Positions 20,506 to 30,457 of a stretch of DNA of 64,000 bases are shown one piece after another. The stretch covers positions 922,571 to 986,570 of the forward strand of contig CAWJYO010000009.1 of NCBI GenBank assembly GCA_963847085.1. The letters run 5' to 3'. The notes beneath the pieces are model-generated. The model ran no database searches. It worked only from the letters and a program-made list of their open reading frames with translations, and was not told the origin of the DNA. A program made the translations under genes and the position numbers. Within the stretch, counting starts at the first letter, position 1; every line of letters starts with the position of its first letter. Source of the DNA: Ilyomonas sp963847085 (GTDB lineage: Bacteria > Bacteroidota > Bacteroidia > Chitinophagales > Chitinophagaceae).

Positions 20506-22234
20506 TTACTTCAATTTCATGTCGGCAATAATGGCTTTAATTCTGTCTTCTAACTTCGTGCGTGTAGCTTCGTAATCTTCTTCTTTATCAAGAATGGTAT
20601 GCACACTGAAATAGAATTTTATCTTAGGTTCGGTACCCGATGGACGTGCTGATATTTTGCTGCCGTCAGCCAGTTTAAATTGCAACACATTGCTCTTTGG
20701 CAATGTAATATCCCACTCTTCACCCGTAACTAAATTCTTACCTTTTCTCAGTTCATAATCCAACAATTCCAATACCGGCGAGCCATTGATTTCTTTGGGC
20801 GGATTATCGCGATAGCCTTGCATCATTTCTGCAATTTCTTCCTGTCCACGCATGCCTTTTTTGGTAATGCTGATAAGGTTTTCTAGATAAAAGCCATATT
20901 GTTTATACAACTCAATGAGTTTATCAAACAAAGTCATGCCTTTGTTTTTTAAATAAGCGGTCATTTCGCACAAAAAAGCAACAGCAGAAACCGCATCTTT
21001 ATCGCGAAGCTGATCGCCAATCATCAAACCAAAACTTTCTTCACCACCAATAATGTATTTTTCCTTTCCTTCTTTTTCTTTTATCAGTTCGGCAATCCAT
21101 TTAAAACCGGTGAGTACATTGTAACAAGCAACACCATTTCGCGTAGCAATCTGGTCAATCATGTCCGTGGTAACAATGGTTTTTATCACCATATCGTTAG
21201 GCTTTGCAAGAGCAGCGGCTTTGCGCGCTTCTATCATATAGTTGCAGGCCAAGTACGGCAGTTTGGTTGCCGTTTAGTAATATCCATTTTCCGTTTCTAT
21301 CTTTTACGCCAATACCTACACGGTCAGCATCAGGGTCGGTGCCAAGCAAAATATCCGCATCTATTTCTTCTGCTTTTTTCAAACCAATGCTCATGGCTTC
21401 ACTTTCTTCAGGATTGGGATAAATTACCGTTGGAAAATTACCATCAGGTTTCTCCTGTTCTTTCACAATAGTTACATTATCAAAACCAAACGCTTTTAGT
21501 GTTTGCGGAACGAGCATGATGCCGCTGCCATGAATAGGCGTATAAACAATTTTTAGATCGTGTTCTTTTTGTATCACCAACGGGTTTACACTCAAGCTTT
21601 TTACCATGTTGATGTAAGCCTCATCTATTTCTTTCCCTACGATGGTAATATTGCTTTCGCCGCCGCTCCATTTTACATCGTCCACGCTGCCAATGGCATC
21701 CACTTCTTTAATTACATTTTTATCGTGCGGTGGCACCAATTGCCCGCCATCGTTCCAATAAGCTTTATAACCATTGTATTCTTTTGGGTTGTGTGAAGCC
21801 GTGCAAACCACACCGGCCTGGCATTTTAAAAGTCGTATGGTAAAAGAAAGCTCAGGTGTTGGACGCAGGCTTTCAAATAAAAATACTTTGATGCCATTGG
21901 CGGCAAACACATTGGCGGTGGTTTCAGCAAAAAAGCGGCTGTTGTTGCGGCTGTCGTGCGCAATAGCAACTTTTATTTCGGCGCTGCCATAAGTTTTTCT
22001 CAGATAATTAGCAAATCCCTGCGTAGCCATGCCCACCGTATATTTGTTCATGCGGTTGGTGCCAACGCCCATAATACCGCGCAAGCCGCCGGTGCCAAAT
22101 TCAAGATTGCGATAGAACGATTCGGTCAATTCATCAGGGTTTTCTTTTTGCAATTTTTTAATGGCATCTTTGGTAGGCTCATCGTAATTTCCGTTGAGCC
22201 AGGTGTTTACTTTTTGTTCAATAGCAGCATCCAT
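20506..22234 (-). CDS. Phosphoglucomutase/phosphomannomutase (one frame break)
   Basis: About 576 residues, typical of the long alpha-D-phosphohexomutases. TASHNPKEYNGYKAYWNDGG contains the phosphoserine, LGTDPDADRVGIGVKD the magnesium loop, GGEESFGLM the sugar-binding loop and RPSGTEPKIKFYF the phosphate-binding loop. It interconverts hexose 1- and 6-phosphates and would feed sugar nucleotides to the polysaccharide locus downstream. The frame changes near 21,200-21,250 at NGNQTAVL/ACNYMIEAR. Glucose versus mannose preference is not decidable here. Confidence 0.9.
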
Positions 22235-22457
22235 AAAGATAAGTTTAATTGATTGTAGTAAAGGCGAGTGTCTAACAAATTACATGCAAGTATAGTAAAA
22301 GGAATACATTATAGGATGATTGTTTTGTAATACTTCTCTTATTCATTTCGCTTTGCAAAAAAATTTATAATCTTAAGTAAGTTTGCAATGGTGCTATCAG
22401 GACTTCGATGATGTGTGATTATTTATTTTTGGCTAATAAGCACAAAACAAACCCCTA

Positions 22458-23222
22458 ATGTTGAGCGCGTACACAGCAGCAACAAAAAGCAAACTGCAAA
22501 GGCTGTTTGATACCTGTATTATTCAGGAAGAAAGATATGCAGAAGTGGATGCATTGCTGAAACAAATACTAAAAGGAAAAGACCGCTACGATGCGGTTTC
22601 AGACAAACACAGCATTCCATGGTGCGTTACTGCTATTGTACATGCAACGGTTTGTAATTGCGATTTTAAGGTTCATCTTCACAACGGCGATTCACTCAAT
22701 GGAAGAACCACCAGCATTCCTGCCGGATACCCAAAAGGAGGCAGGCCGCCGTTCACCTGGGAGCAAAGTGCAGAAGATGTGTTTATGTTTTACAAATGGC
22801 ACAGATGGACCGATTGGAGCATTCCCGGCATGTTGCACAATCTTGAAGTGATAGGCAGGGCTGATTATGAATTACACCAAACCAATCATTCAAAATTGTG
22901 GCATTACAGCAATCATTTTGATGCTGCAAATAATGGGCAAAACCAAACATGCGGTGCTGCTATCCTGCTCAGGCGCATGGCAGAAAAACAACTGGTATTA
23001 ATAAAGAATGATTTTAATAAAAGATTAGCCGATTTGCAACAGTTGGGAACCGAAGTTCAATACATGCCTAACCGCAGCCTGCCTAAAGTATTTGAATTAC
23101 AACGGCTTTTAAACCTAAGCGGCGCTTATCTCCGCGAAGACGGACGCGCAGGTAAGTTTACTGCAAAAGCCTTTCATACTGTTACGCATCAATACCTTGT
23201 TGGCGATCCTGAAACAGCGTAA
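22458..23222 (+). CDS. Lysozyme-like protein with peptidoglycan-binding-type C-terminus
   Basis: 254 residues, intact, no signal peptide. The core HSIPWCVTAIVHATVCNCDFKVHLHNGD, then PAGYPKGGRPPFTWEQSAEDVF, fits a conserved family of lysozyme-fold proteins also seen near phage endolysins. The C-terminal third (LPKVFELQRLLNLSGAYLREDGRAGKFTAKAF) looks like a peptidoglycan-binding domain. The usual glutamate in the IHxxES position appears altered (IVHATVCNCDF), so catalytic activity is uncertain. No phage genes flank it. Confidence 0.65.
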   Translation: MLSAYTAATKSKLQRLFDTCIIQEERYAEVDALLKQILKGKDRYDAVSDKHSIPWCVTAIVHATVCNCDFKVHLHNGDSLNGRTTSIPAGYPKGGRPPFTWEQSAEDVFMFYKWHRWTDWSIPGMLHNLEVIGRADYELHQTNHSKLWHYSNHFDAANNGQNQTCGAAILLRRMAEKQLVLIKNDFNKRLADLQQLGTEVQYMPNRSLPKVFELQRLLNLSGAYLREDGRAGKFTAKAFHTVTHQYLVGDPETA

Positions 23223-23321
23223 TAAGTATTGTAAGGACTAATTAAACAAAAGCTGCTCTTCTTATAAATTAAACTGACAATCCGTTTGTAATAGCCCGTT
23301 TGTTTTTGCATGAATTGTGTG

Positions 23322-23429
23322 GTCGTTACTGCGAGGTACGAAGCAGTCTGTGCTTTATGATTTATCCTCTTTTCTACATCTCATCATCACTTGTTATCAT
23401 CCAAAGACTGCTTTTAACTTCGCAGTGAC
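23322..23429. repeat. Diverged inverted repeat related to 12794-12920
   Basis: The arms are GTCGTTACTGCGAGG...AGCAGTCT (23322-23349) and AGACTGCTTTTAACTTCGCAGTGAC (23405-23429, imperfect). They share the GCGAGGyACGAAGCArTCT core with the repeat near 12.8 kb. The surrounding 394-base gap (23223-23616) also has GTTTGTTTTTGC at 23298-23309 and the upstream region of the response regulator; nothing else was seen. Confidence 0.6.
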
Positions 23430-23616
23430 AATTACATTTTTATCAATAATTTAGAAATACGGCTAATCTTATAAATTAATGTTTATTTAAGCCCGATTTT
23501 GGATGAATTGTGTTGAGGTTTGAAATGTTTTCAACATTTTTGTTTTGCAATTATTTCAAAGTAGCCAATTTATCCACAACTAACATGTATTTTTATCCAA
23601 CATCAAATTCCGTATC

Positions 23617-24052
23617 ATGCAAAAGCCATTCAGCAATTTTGTAATTATTGACGACGACTCTTGCCACAACATCATCTGCGCTCTTTCAATCAAAAAAATT
23701 TTTAAGCCTGTCAACCTTAGCATTACCGGATTTACCAATGCAAACGATGGCATTGCTTATTTACAGAACAATGTATCGCAAGGCAAAGCGAAAACCGTTT
23801 TGTTTTTAGACATTAATATGCCTTTGCTATCGGGCTGGAAAGTATTGGAAACATTAGATTCTTTATCAGAAAACATCAAAAACAACCTGGTTGTTTACAT
23901 GCTTTCGTCTTCTGTAACCAGTACCGAAAAGACAAGGTTCCTTTTCTTTTTCCTTTGTAAAGGATTGTATAGAAAAACCGTTGTGTAATCATCTGCTCCA
24001 GATTTCTGAAGAGCTTACCGAAATAGCTTTAATGGAAAATTTGTACGTATAA
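23617..24052 (+). CDS. Stand-alone response-regulator receiver domain (one frame break)
   Basis: About 145 residues. NFVIIDDDSCHNIIC supplies the acidic pocket, VLFLDINMPLLSGWKVLE the phospho-acceptor aspartate, and VYMLSSSVTSTEK the switch serine. A frame change near 23,935 separates this from the expected end FVKDCIEKPLCNHLLQISEE, which carries the conserved lysine-proline (EKP) and stops at 24052. There is no output domain, so it is a CheY-like single-domain regulator. No histidine kinase is adjacent. Confidence 0.85.
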
Positions 24053-24404
24053 ATGTTAGATTTCTACCCATTTCAGGCAAAGCATCAGACTTTGCCTTTT
24101 TTGTTTTTGCCCAAATTTTTAACGCTTTTTTTCTCAAAAAAATAGCGCAAAAACAAACTTTAGGAAACAGTAACAATTTCAGTTTCTTTCCCTTTTCAGC
24201 AACATTTCAGGCATTTACAAATATGCTTCTGTAGCAATGCTTCCTAAAATGCTAATCCTGTTAGTAATTGCTCTTTTCTTGTGTTTTTTTACAGTTCTAA
24301 AATGAATATTTTTGCCTTCCCGCCACCTGAAAAGGTTTATTTACTACCTCAATATAAAAGCTGTAAGAGAAGTTATTTTTTGAAAAAGAAAGAAAGGAAG
24401 AACT
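24053..24404. other. Intergenic region with two copies of the dispersed motif
   Basis: 352 bases. TTTGTTTTTGC is at 24100-24110 within a longer string (TTTTGTTTTTGCCCAAATTTT) that recurs at 25518-25538. The inverse form GCAAAAACAAAC is at 24147-24158. AATATTTTTG near 24308 could be a -7 element for the next gene. No RNA gene was recognised. Confidence 0.45.
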
Positions 24405-24671
24405 ATGTTTTCGTATGAGCTTTTAGAAAAAGAATGTTATTATGTAGTGCAGTTGGAACGGAATGCCGCGCTTACCTTACTTCAGGTAAAAGTAATTACC
24501 GATAACTGCCTTTTCATCATTCAATACAACGAAACCGCCGAAATGCATTGGGTAAGAAAAACCGATGAAATTTATGATATTGTGGAATGTTTAAGCGATG
24601 AAGCCGCGCAGCAATGGCTGTCGGTTTACAACAATGAAGATGCTTCGTATTATGAGGGTGATGAAGAATAA
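24405..24671 (+). CDS. Small acidic hypothetical protein
   Basis: 88 residues from ATG after a purine-rich AGAAAGAAAGGAAG leader. The sequence is YELLEKECYYVVQLERNA... with a beta-rich centre and an acidic tail (NNEDASYYEGDEE). It has no motif I can name. It is intact and likely real given the start context and codon use. Confidence 0.6.
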   Translation: MFSYELLEKECYYVVQLERNAALTLLQVKVITDNCLFIIQYNETAEMHWVRKTDEIYDIVECLSDEAAQQWLSVYNNEDASYYEGDEE

Positions 24672-24721
24672 AAAATAATCGGTTACTGCATTTCGTTGAT
24701 AAGGAATAGAATTGTTTTGTT

Positions 24722-25399
24722 ATGATGAAATACACCTTTGCCTTGCTTTTTATTTTTGTTGCAGGCCATAGCTTTAGCCAGTGCAAAACATTTATAATTG
24801 GTGTGCATGGTGATACGCTGAACTGCACCGATAATGGGGATTTGAAGCAAGGCAAATGGGTGATTCATACACCCGATCTGCGAGGCGAAAAAGGCTTTGA
24901 AGAAGAAGGTATTTTTAATAATAGTAAACGCGAAGGCACCTGGCGCACCTATAGTTTGCAGGGCGATTTGCTGGCGGTTGAAAATTACAAATGGGGATAT
25001 AAAAATGGCATCAGTCAATATTATAACGTGGCAGGTTTGATACGGCAGGAAAGCTGGAAAGCGGTGAATCCGGAATATCCGTATGATACCGTTGATGTAT
25101 ATGATTTAAAAGACCCGAATAAAGTTACGCAGAAGATTGTAAAAGTAGAAGGAACCAGCTACCGCAATGGAACCTGGACTTATTACGATCCATCTAACGG
25201 CACTATTTACAAAACCGAAACTTATGTGTTAGATAAACTGCAAACGCCTTTGAATAAAGCGGCCATTGCAAAAGGAACACTTAGCGATACAACTACCACC
25301 GCAAAAAAAGAAGATAAGCCAGCCGAAGTATTGCAGTATGAAAAAAAGAACAGCAACAAGAAGAAAATAAAAGTACGAGATGGCGCAACGGGTTATTGA
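24722..25399 (+). CDS. Secreted MORN/YwqK-like repeat protein
   Basis: 225 residues with signal peptide MMKYTFALLFIFVAGHSFSQ. The repeats resemble MORN-type strands: LKQGKWVIHTPDLRG, NNSKREGTWRTYSLQGDLL, YKNGISQYYNVAGLI and YRNGTWTYYDPSNGTI. Many Bacteroidota proteins of this kind are labelled YwqK-family, but that name does not prove an antitoxin role. It ends in a lysine-rich tail. It is intact. Confidence 0.7.
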   Translation: MMKYTFALLFIFVAGHSFSQCKTFIIGVHGDTLNCTDNGDLKQGKWVIHTPDLRGEKGFEEEGIFNNSKREGTWRTYSLQGDLLAVENYKWGYKNGISQYYNVAGLIRQESWKAVNPEYPYDTVDVYDLKDPNKVTQKIVKVEGTSYRNGTWTYYDPSNGTIYKTETYVLDKLQTPLNKAAIAKGTLSDTTTTAKKEDKPAEVLQYEKKNSNKKKIKVRDGATGY

Positions 25400-25425
25400 T
25401 ATATCAAATTGAGAAGAAACATTTC

Positions 25426-25505
25426 ACCGCAGAGAACGCGAGTAAAAGAGGTTTCGCTAAGAAAATTTACTCTGCATAAACTCTCCTTTCTTTATTCTCT
25501 GCGGT
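25426..25505. repeat. Inverted repeat, ACCGCAGAGAA type
   Basis: ACCGCAGAGAA (25426-25436) pairs with TTCTCTGCGGT (25495-25505). The type 'accgcagagaacgcgag' is one of several household palindromes in this window. It lies between convergent genes and just before TTTGTTTTTGCC at 25519-25530. Confidence 0.6.
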
Positions 25506-25541
25506 AAAGTCTATGGCTTTTGTTTTTGCCCAAATTTTGAA

Positions 25542-26819
25542 CTAAAACACTTCACCCAAATTTACCGATAAGCCATGCGAGCCGCCGATTCCCCAGCCAT
25601 AATCAATGCACAAATTAGCTTTTGAAAATTTATTCATCTTAATACGTAAACCTACAGCCCGCTGCGGGTTTCACGGGATCAAATGTGGAAAGTGAAGCGT
25701 TGCCTGCCAATGTAGATGCCGCGCTGGAAAACGTTTCTGCATTAGCAAATACCACTCCGCCAAACAATCCGTTTGAACTGATACCAAAGCGGTATTCAGC
25801 TTCTAAATACAACATATTGCTGCCGCGAAATCTTCCCTGAATATAGCCTCTGCCTGTGTTGGCAAACGCATCCCAACCGGTGCTGGGAAGAAGCAAATAA
25901 GGCGGCTTGCCGCCAAACGTAAACCAGTTGTAACTCCACAAGGCAAGCACATTGTTGGAGGAACGATAGGGAAATTTTCTATAAGCTTTGTATTCAACCA
26001 GCAGCGATTGCCAGTTGTTGTCACTTCCCAAAAAAGTAAACTTCGGACGGTAAGCAATATTGAAATAATTGCCGTTATTAGGATTGAGCGAATTTCTTCT
26101 TGAGTCAAAAAGCAAATTAAAAGTTGGCCCGATTGCTTTTTGGCTTCCGCCGGAATTGAATTTTTCAAAGTCAGCTTTCTTTGGTTGAATCGGGCGAAAG
26201 TTTCTTTTACATTGCCATAAAAATCAGCATCCAATCCAATGCCTGCATACCAGTTTTTGCCAATGGCTCTTGCAATATTTTGATGCAGCCGCAGGTAAGA
26301 ATAATCAATGCGGTCAGCATCGGACAAACTATTTCTCGTTCCCAGGCCATAAGTGAAAGAAGGATATTTTAAAAAGCGCCAGTCGGATTGAAAATTATAT
26401 TTTTTATTTTTCGACCAGATGTTTGAAGTAAGCGGAATAATAAATTGCCGGTACTGCGTGTAAGTAAAACTGGCAAGAACGGTAGAAATGTAATCGCCTT
26501 CTTTATCACCGTTATAAAAAGCAAGTGCTCCGCTTAAAATTGCAGCAAAACCGGTTTGCAATGTATAACCTGCTGCCGGTATAACAGAGAGATGTGAATG
26601 AGAGGGTAGTTTTGCAGCCGTATCTATCCTGGGTTGTCGTTGTTTTCTGAACCATTTTTTTAAAACATCAGGTAAATCAATCTGATGAAGAGAATCGTTA
26701 GAAAAAAAAGTAGGAATATGCTGTTGCGTACTGCTGTCGTTTTGTGCAAAGCAGGTGAACAGAAAAGAATATAAGAGACGGTAATGAGAATTATAAATGA
26801 TGAAACCTTCAAATTTTAT
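25542..26819 (-). CDS. Outer-membrane beta-barrel of the surface-antigen (Omp85-like) type (several frame breaks)
   Basis: About 420 residues. A likely signal segment near 26,750-26,800 (LLYSFLFTCFAQNDSS) has no clear ATG. A short periplasmic part follows, and then barrel strands: LQTGFAAILSGALAFY, YRQFIIPLTSNIWS, FTYGLGTRNS, YSYLRLHQNIARAIGKNWYAGIG, LFDSRRNSLNPNNGNYFNIA and YLEAEYRFGISSNGLFGGVVF. The frame breaks near 26,115 and 25,640. The last frame gives LRIKMNKFSKANLCIDYGW... ending SVNLGEVF; a terminal phenylalanine is the usual BAM recognition signal. POTRA domains are not evident. Confidence 0.78.
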
Positions 26820-27066
26820 TTTTTGTTGTTTTGAATGGCGGCAAATACAATGCCTTGCTGAATAATAAATTTGTAGTAAAGCAAAAGTAAAAGCACAAAC
26901 GTTTACAGAGTGCTAAACAAGTAGTACAACGAAGACAGAGTAATATTCTTTCTTTTTTTGTTTTCATCTATATACTCTTCATAAAAGAATGGCATTTCCA
27001 AACCATAAATGATTATTATAATTGCTTTGTTGCATCAGTATAAAACCAATCTCACCCTTGCTTTCC

Positions 27067-27074
27067 TATCTTTG
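27067..27074 (+). promoter_or_regulatory. Bacteroidota -7 element (TATCTTTG)
   Basis: TATCTTTG matches TAnnTTTG and ends seven bases before the lepA ATG (27082). The messenger would be almost leaderless. Confidence 0.45.
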
Positions 27075-27081
27075 TCTCTTT

Positions 27082-28866
27082 ATGAAGCATATTCGAAATT
27101 TTTGCATTATTGCCCACATTGACCACGGAAAAAGCACACTTGCCGATCGTTTATTGGAACACACGCACACCATTGGCGAACGCGACATGATGAACCAGGT
27201 GCTGGATGATATGGATTTAGAAAGAGAAAAAGGCATCACGATAAAAAGCCACGCCATTCAAATGCAGTATGTGCTTAATGGCACTGCTTATACTTTCAAT
27301 TTAATTGATACGCCGGGCCATGTTGATTTTAGCTATGAAGTAAGCCGCGCATTGGCTGCCTGTGAAGGTGCGTTGTTGCTGGTAGATGCCACGCAGGGCA
27401 TACAGGCGCAAACTATATCCAACTTATATCTTGCCATTGATAACGATTTGGAGATTATTCCGATCATCAACAAGATTGACATGGAAGGTGCGATGATTGC
27501 CGAAGTGAAAGACCAGATTATAGATTTAATTGGTGTAAAAGAGGCCGATATTCTGCTTGCTTCCGGCAAAACAGGCATTGGTATCGAAGCCATTTTAGAA
27601 GCCATTGTTCATCGTATTCCACCGCCTGATGGCAATGTGGATGCGCCTTTGCAGGCTTTGATATTCGATTCGGTTTTTAACAGTTTTCGTGGCATCATTG
27701 CTTATTTCCGCGTGTTCAACGGCACATTAAAAAAAGGGGCACGCATCAAGTTCGTTGCAACGGGTCAGGAATATTTTGCCGATGAAGTTGGCGTTTTAAA
27801 ATTGGGCTTGCAACCGTTAAGTGAAATCAGCGCGGGCGATGTTGGTTATATTGTAACCGGAATAAAAAATGCTAAAGAAGTAAAGGTGGGCGATACCATT
27901 ACACTGGCGGCGCAGCCTGGCGAAATGATTAAGGGTTTTGAAGAAGTAAAGCCGATGGTATTTGCCGGTATCTTCCCTGTTGTGACAGAAGATTTTGAGG
28001 AGCTGCGCGACTGCATGGATAAGCTTCAACTAAATGATGCTTCGTTAACCTACGAGCTGGAAACCTCGCAGGCATTGGGTTTCGGCTTTCGTTGCGGCTT
28101 CCTCGGTTTGCTGCACATGGAGATTATCCAGGAGCGTTTGGAGCGTGAATTTAACCAAACGGTTATCACTACGGTTCCCAACGTTAGCTTTCATGCCTAT
28201 ACAACAAGAGGCGAAAAGTTGATTGTAAACAATCCCGCACAAATGCCTGAACCTACTAAAATTGACAGGTTGGAAGAACCGTTTATCCGCGCACAGATTA
28301 TTTCACTTCCCGATTATATTGGCAACATCATGACATTGTGTTTGGGCAAGCGCGGTATCTTATTAAATCAAAGCTATCTGACAACAACACGAGTTGAACT
28401 GATTTTTGAAATGCCGCTTACCGAAATTGTGTTTGATTTTTACGATAAATTAAAAAGCCAAACCCGCGGCTACGCTTCGTTTGATTATACACCGATTGAT
28501 TATCGTGAAAGCGATATTGTGAAGATGGATATTTTATTGAATAACGAAAAAGTAGATGCTTTAAGTGCATTGATACATCGCAGCCGCTCACAGGATTTTG
28601 GAAGAAAGCTATGCGAAAAATTAAAAGAGTTGTTGCCACGTCAGCAGTTTCAGATTGCCATACAAGCTGCCATTGGAGCGAAAGTAATTGCCCGCGAAAA
28701 CATCAGCGCGATGCGAAAAGATGTAACAGCAAAATGTTATGGCGGTGATATTAGCCGCAAAAGAAAATTGCTGGAAAAACAAAAAGAAGGCAAGAAACGC
28801 ATGAGGCAAATTGGTAACGTAGAAGTGCCGCAGGAAGCGTTTTTGGCGGTGTTGAAATTGGATTAA
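27082..28866 (+). CDS. lepA: Elongation factor 4 (LepA), ribosome back-translocase GTPase
   Basis: 594 residues, intact, from MKHIRNFCIIAHIDHGKSTL. G-domain motifs are AHIDHGKST (G1), DTPGH (G3) and NKIDM (G4). EF4-specific features follow: SDYIGNIMTLCLGKRG-like C-terminal segment (PDYIGNIMTLCLGKRGI), YDKLKSQTRGYASFDY, and a lysine-rich end (AKCYGGDISRKRKLLEKQKE). EF4 rescues stalled ribosomes and aids initiation or assembly. It is one of the few long housekeeping genes here with no frame break. I chose the ATG at 27082 over an upstream in-frame start because it aligns with the family N-terminus. Confidence 0.97.
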   Translation: MKHIRNFCIIAHIDHGKSTLADRLLEHTHTIGERDMMNQVLDDMDLEREKGITIKSHAIQMQYVLNGTAYTFNLIDTPGHVDFSYEVSRALAACEGALLLVDATQGIQAQTISNLYLAIDNDLEIIPIINKIDMEGAMIAEVKDQIIDLIGVKEADILLASGKTGIGIEAILEAIVHRIPPPDGNVDAPLQALIFDSVFNSFRGIIAYFRVFNGTLKKGARIKFVATGQEYFADEVGVLKLGLQPLSEISAGDVGYIVTGIKNAKEVKVGDTITLAAQPGEMIKGFEEVKPMVFAGIFPVVTEDFEELRDCMDKLQLNDASLTYELETSQALGFGFRCGFLGLLHMEIIQERLEREFNQTVITTVPNVSFHAYTTRGEKLIVNNPAQMPEPTKIDRLEEPFIRAQIISLPDYIGNIMTLCLGKRGILLNQSYLTTTRVELIFEMPLTEIVFDFYDKLKSQTRGYASFDYTPIDYRESDIVKMDILLNNEKVDALSALIHRSRSQDFGRKLCEKLKELLPRQQFQIAIQAAIGAKVIARENISAMRKDVTAKCYGGDISRKRKLLEKQKEGKKRMRQIGNVEVPQEAFLAVLKLD

Positions 28867-29026
28867 ATGTTGTGAAATTTATCTGTCATCTCTACTGTTA
28901 TTAAACATTCAATGTGCTTTTTTGAGGTAATATATGAGATTCATCGAAACATAAAACACATAATGCTTTATGTGTTGATAAAGCATCTTGCTACATTTAG
29001 AAACATAGGTATAAATTGAATCGAAA

Positions 29027-30420
29027 TTGTCATCCAAACTTCCCTCGCGCCTTATTCAATCATTACAAAATACCACAGGTTTCGATGAACAATTATTTAT
29101 CGAAGCGCACGAAGAAGCGGCACCTATTTCTGTTCGTTTTCAGCCCATCAAATATTCATTATTCAATGAGCATTCTTCAATTGGCAATTTACAATTACCA
29201 ATAACAAATGCTGTTCCCTGGTGTCCGTTGGCTTACTATTTAAGCGAGCGTCCTTCGTTCACATTTGATCCTCTTTTTCATGCCGGTTTGTATTATGTGC
29301 AGGAAGCCAGCAGTATGTTTTTGTGGGAAGTGTTACGGCAAACCATTGGGGAAAAAGGGACAAAACAAAAAGTGCTGGATGTGTGTGCTGCGCCAGGTGG
29401 AAAGAGCACGTTGTTGAGTTCTTTTTTTACAAATGGAATGGTGGTAGCCAATGAGGTAATTAAAAGCCGTGCAAACATCTTATCCGAAAACATAACGAAA
29501 TGGGGAAATGATAACGTGATTGTTACCAATAACGATCCCGTTCATTTTCAGAAATTAGATAGCTTTTTTGATGTGATGCTGATTGATGCGCCATGCAGCG
29601 GCAGTGGTTTGTTCAGGAAAGATAAAGATGCGATTAACGAGTGGAGCGAAGAAGCTGTAATCCTCTGTAGCCTGCGCCAGCAAAGGATTGTAGCCGATGT
29701 GTATCCTTGTTTGCAACAAGGCGGATTGTTGATTTATTCCACCTGTTCTTACTCGCCGGAAGAAGATGAAAATATACTGGATTGGATGATGGATACGTTT
29801 CAGTTATCATCTATCAAAATTGAGATTGAAAGAAGAATGGAATATTGTTGAAACTTCATCAACAAAGCACAAAGCTTACGGCTATCGGTTTTATCCCAAT
29901 AAAGTAAAAGGTGAAGGATTTTTTATTGCTGCATTTATAAAAGAAGGGGGCGGTTCTTTTCCCTTTTTTCAGCAAAATAAAATACCGATCTATCAGTAAA
30001 AAAGAAACGGAGATCTGGAATGACTGGTTGAACGATGCTTCCTCTTTTTCATTCATAAAACAAAGAGAGTTATTTATAGCGATGCCTCATTTCTTGCAGC
30101 AACATCTTACCCAATTGCAAAAAGCATTGTACATAAAAAGTGCTGGTGTTGCCTTGGGTGAAATCAAAGGCAAAGATGTGATTCCACATCATGCGCTGGC
30201 AATGAGTAACATTGCGGCTTCATCATTGCCAAAGCTTGCATTTACAAAAGAACAGTCAATACAATTTTTACAGAAAAAGGAAATAGACATCAACACTTCA
30301 TCGTTATTAAAAGGGTGGCAACTGGCCCGGTTTTGTGGAATGAATTTAGGATGGCTGAAAGTTTTGCCCAACCGAATAAATAACTATTATCCTTCGGAGT
30401 GGAGAATTTTAAAAAATTAA
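29027..30420 (+). CDS. RsmF-type rRNA m5C methyltransferase (two frame breaks)
   Basis: About 464 residues. The SAM-binding motif is VLDVCAAPGGKSTLLSSFF. The two catalytic cysteines of RNA m5C methyltransferases are in IDAPCSGSGLF and YSTCSYSPEEDEN. After a frame change near 29,845 the sequence reads KHKAYGYRFYPNKVKGEGFF, and another change near 29,995 leads to a C-terminal PUA-like region (IKSAGVALGEIKGKDVIPHHALAMS). This architecture is the RsmF/Nol1 type that modifies 16S rRNA. The start is a TTG; no ATG fits upstream. Confidence 0.85.
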
Positions 30421-30457
30421 TTTTACGCCCGACTACTTACTTAAATTATTTGATGTT

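Noticed and set aside
22458..23222. Prophage at the lysozyme-like gene
   Set aside because: No phage structural, integrase or holin genes are near; the family also occurs as a stand-alone chromosomal gene.
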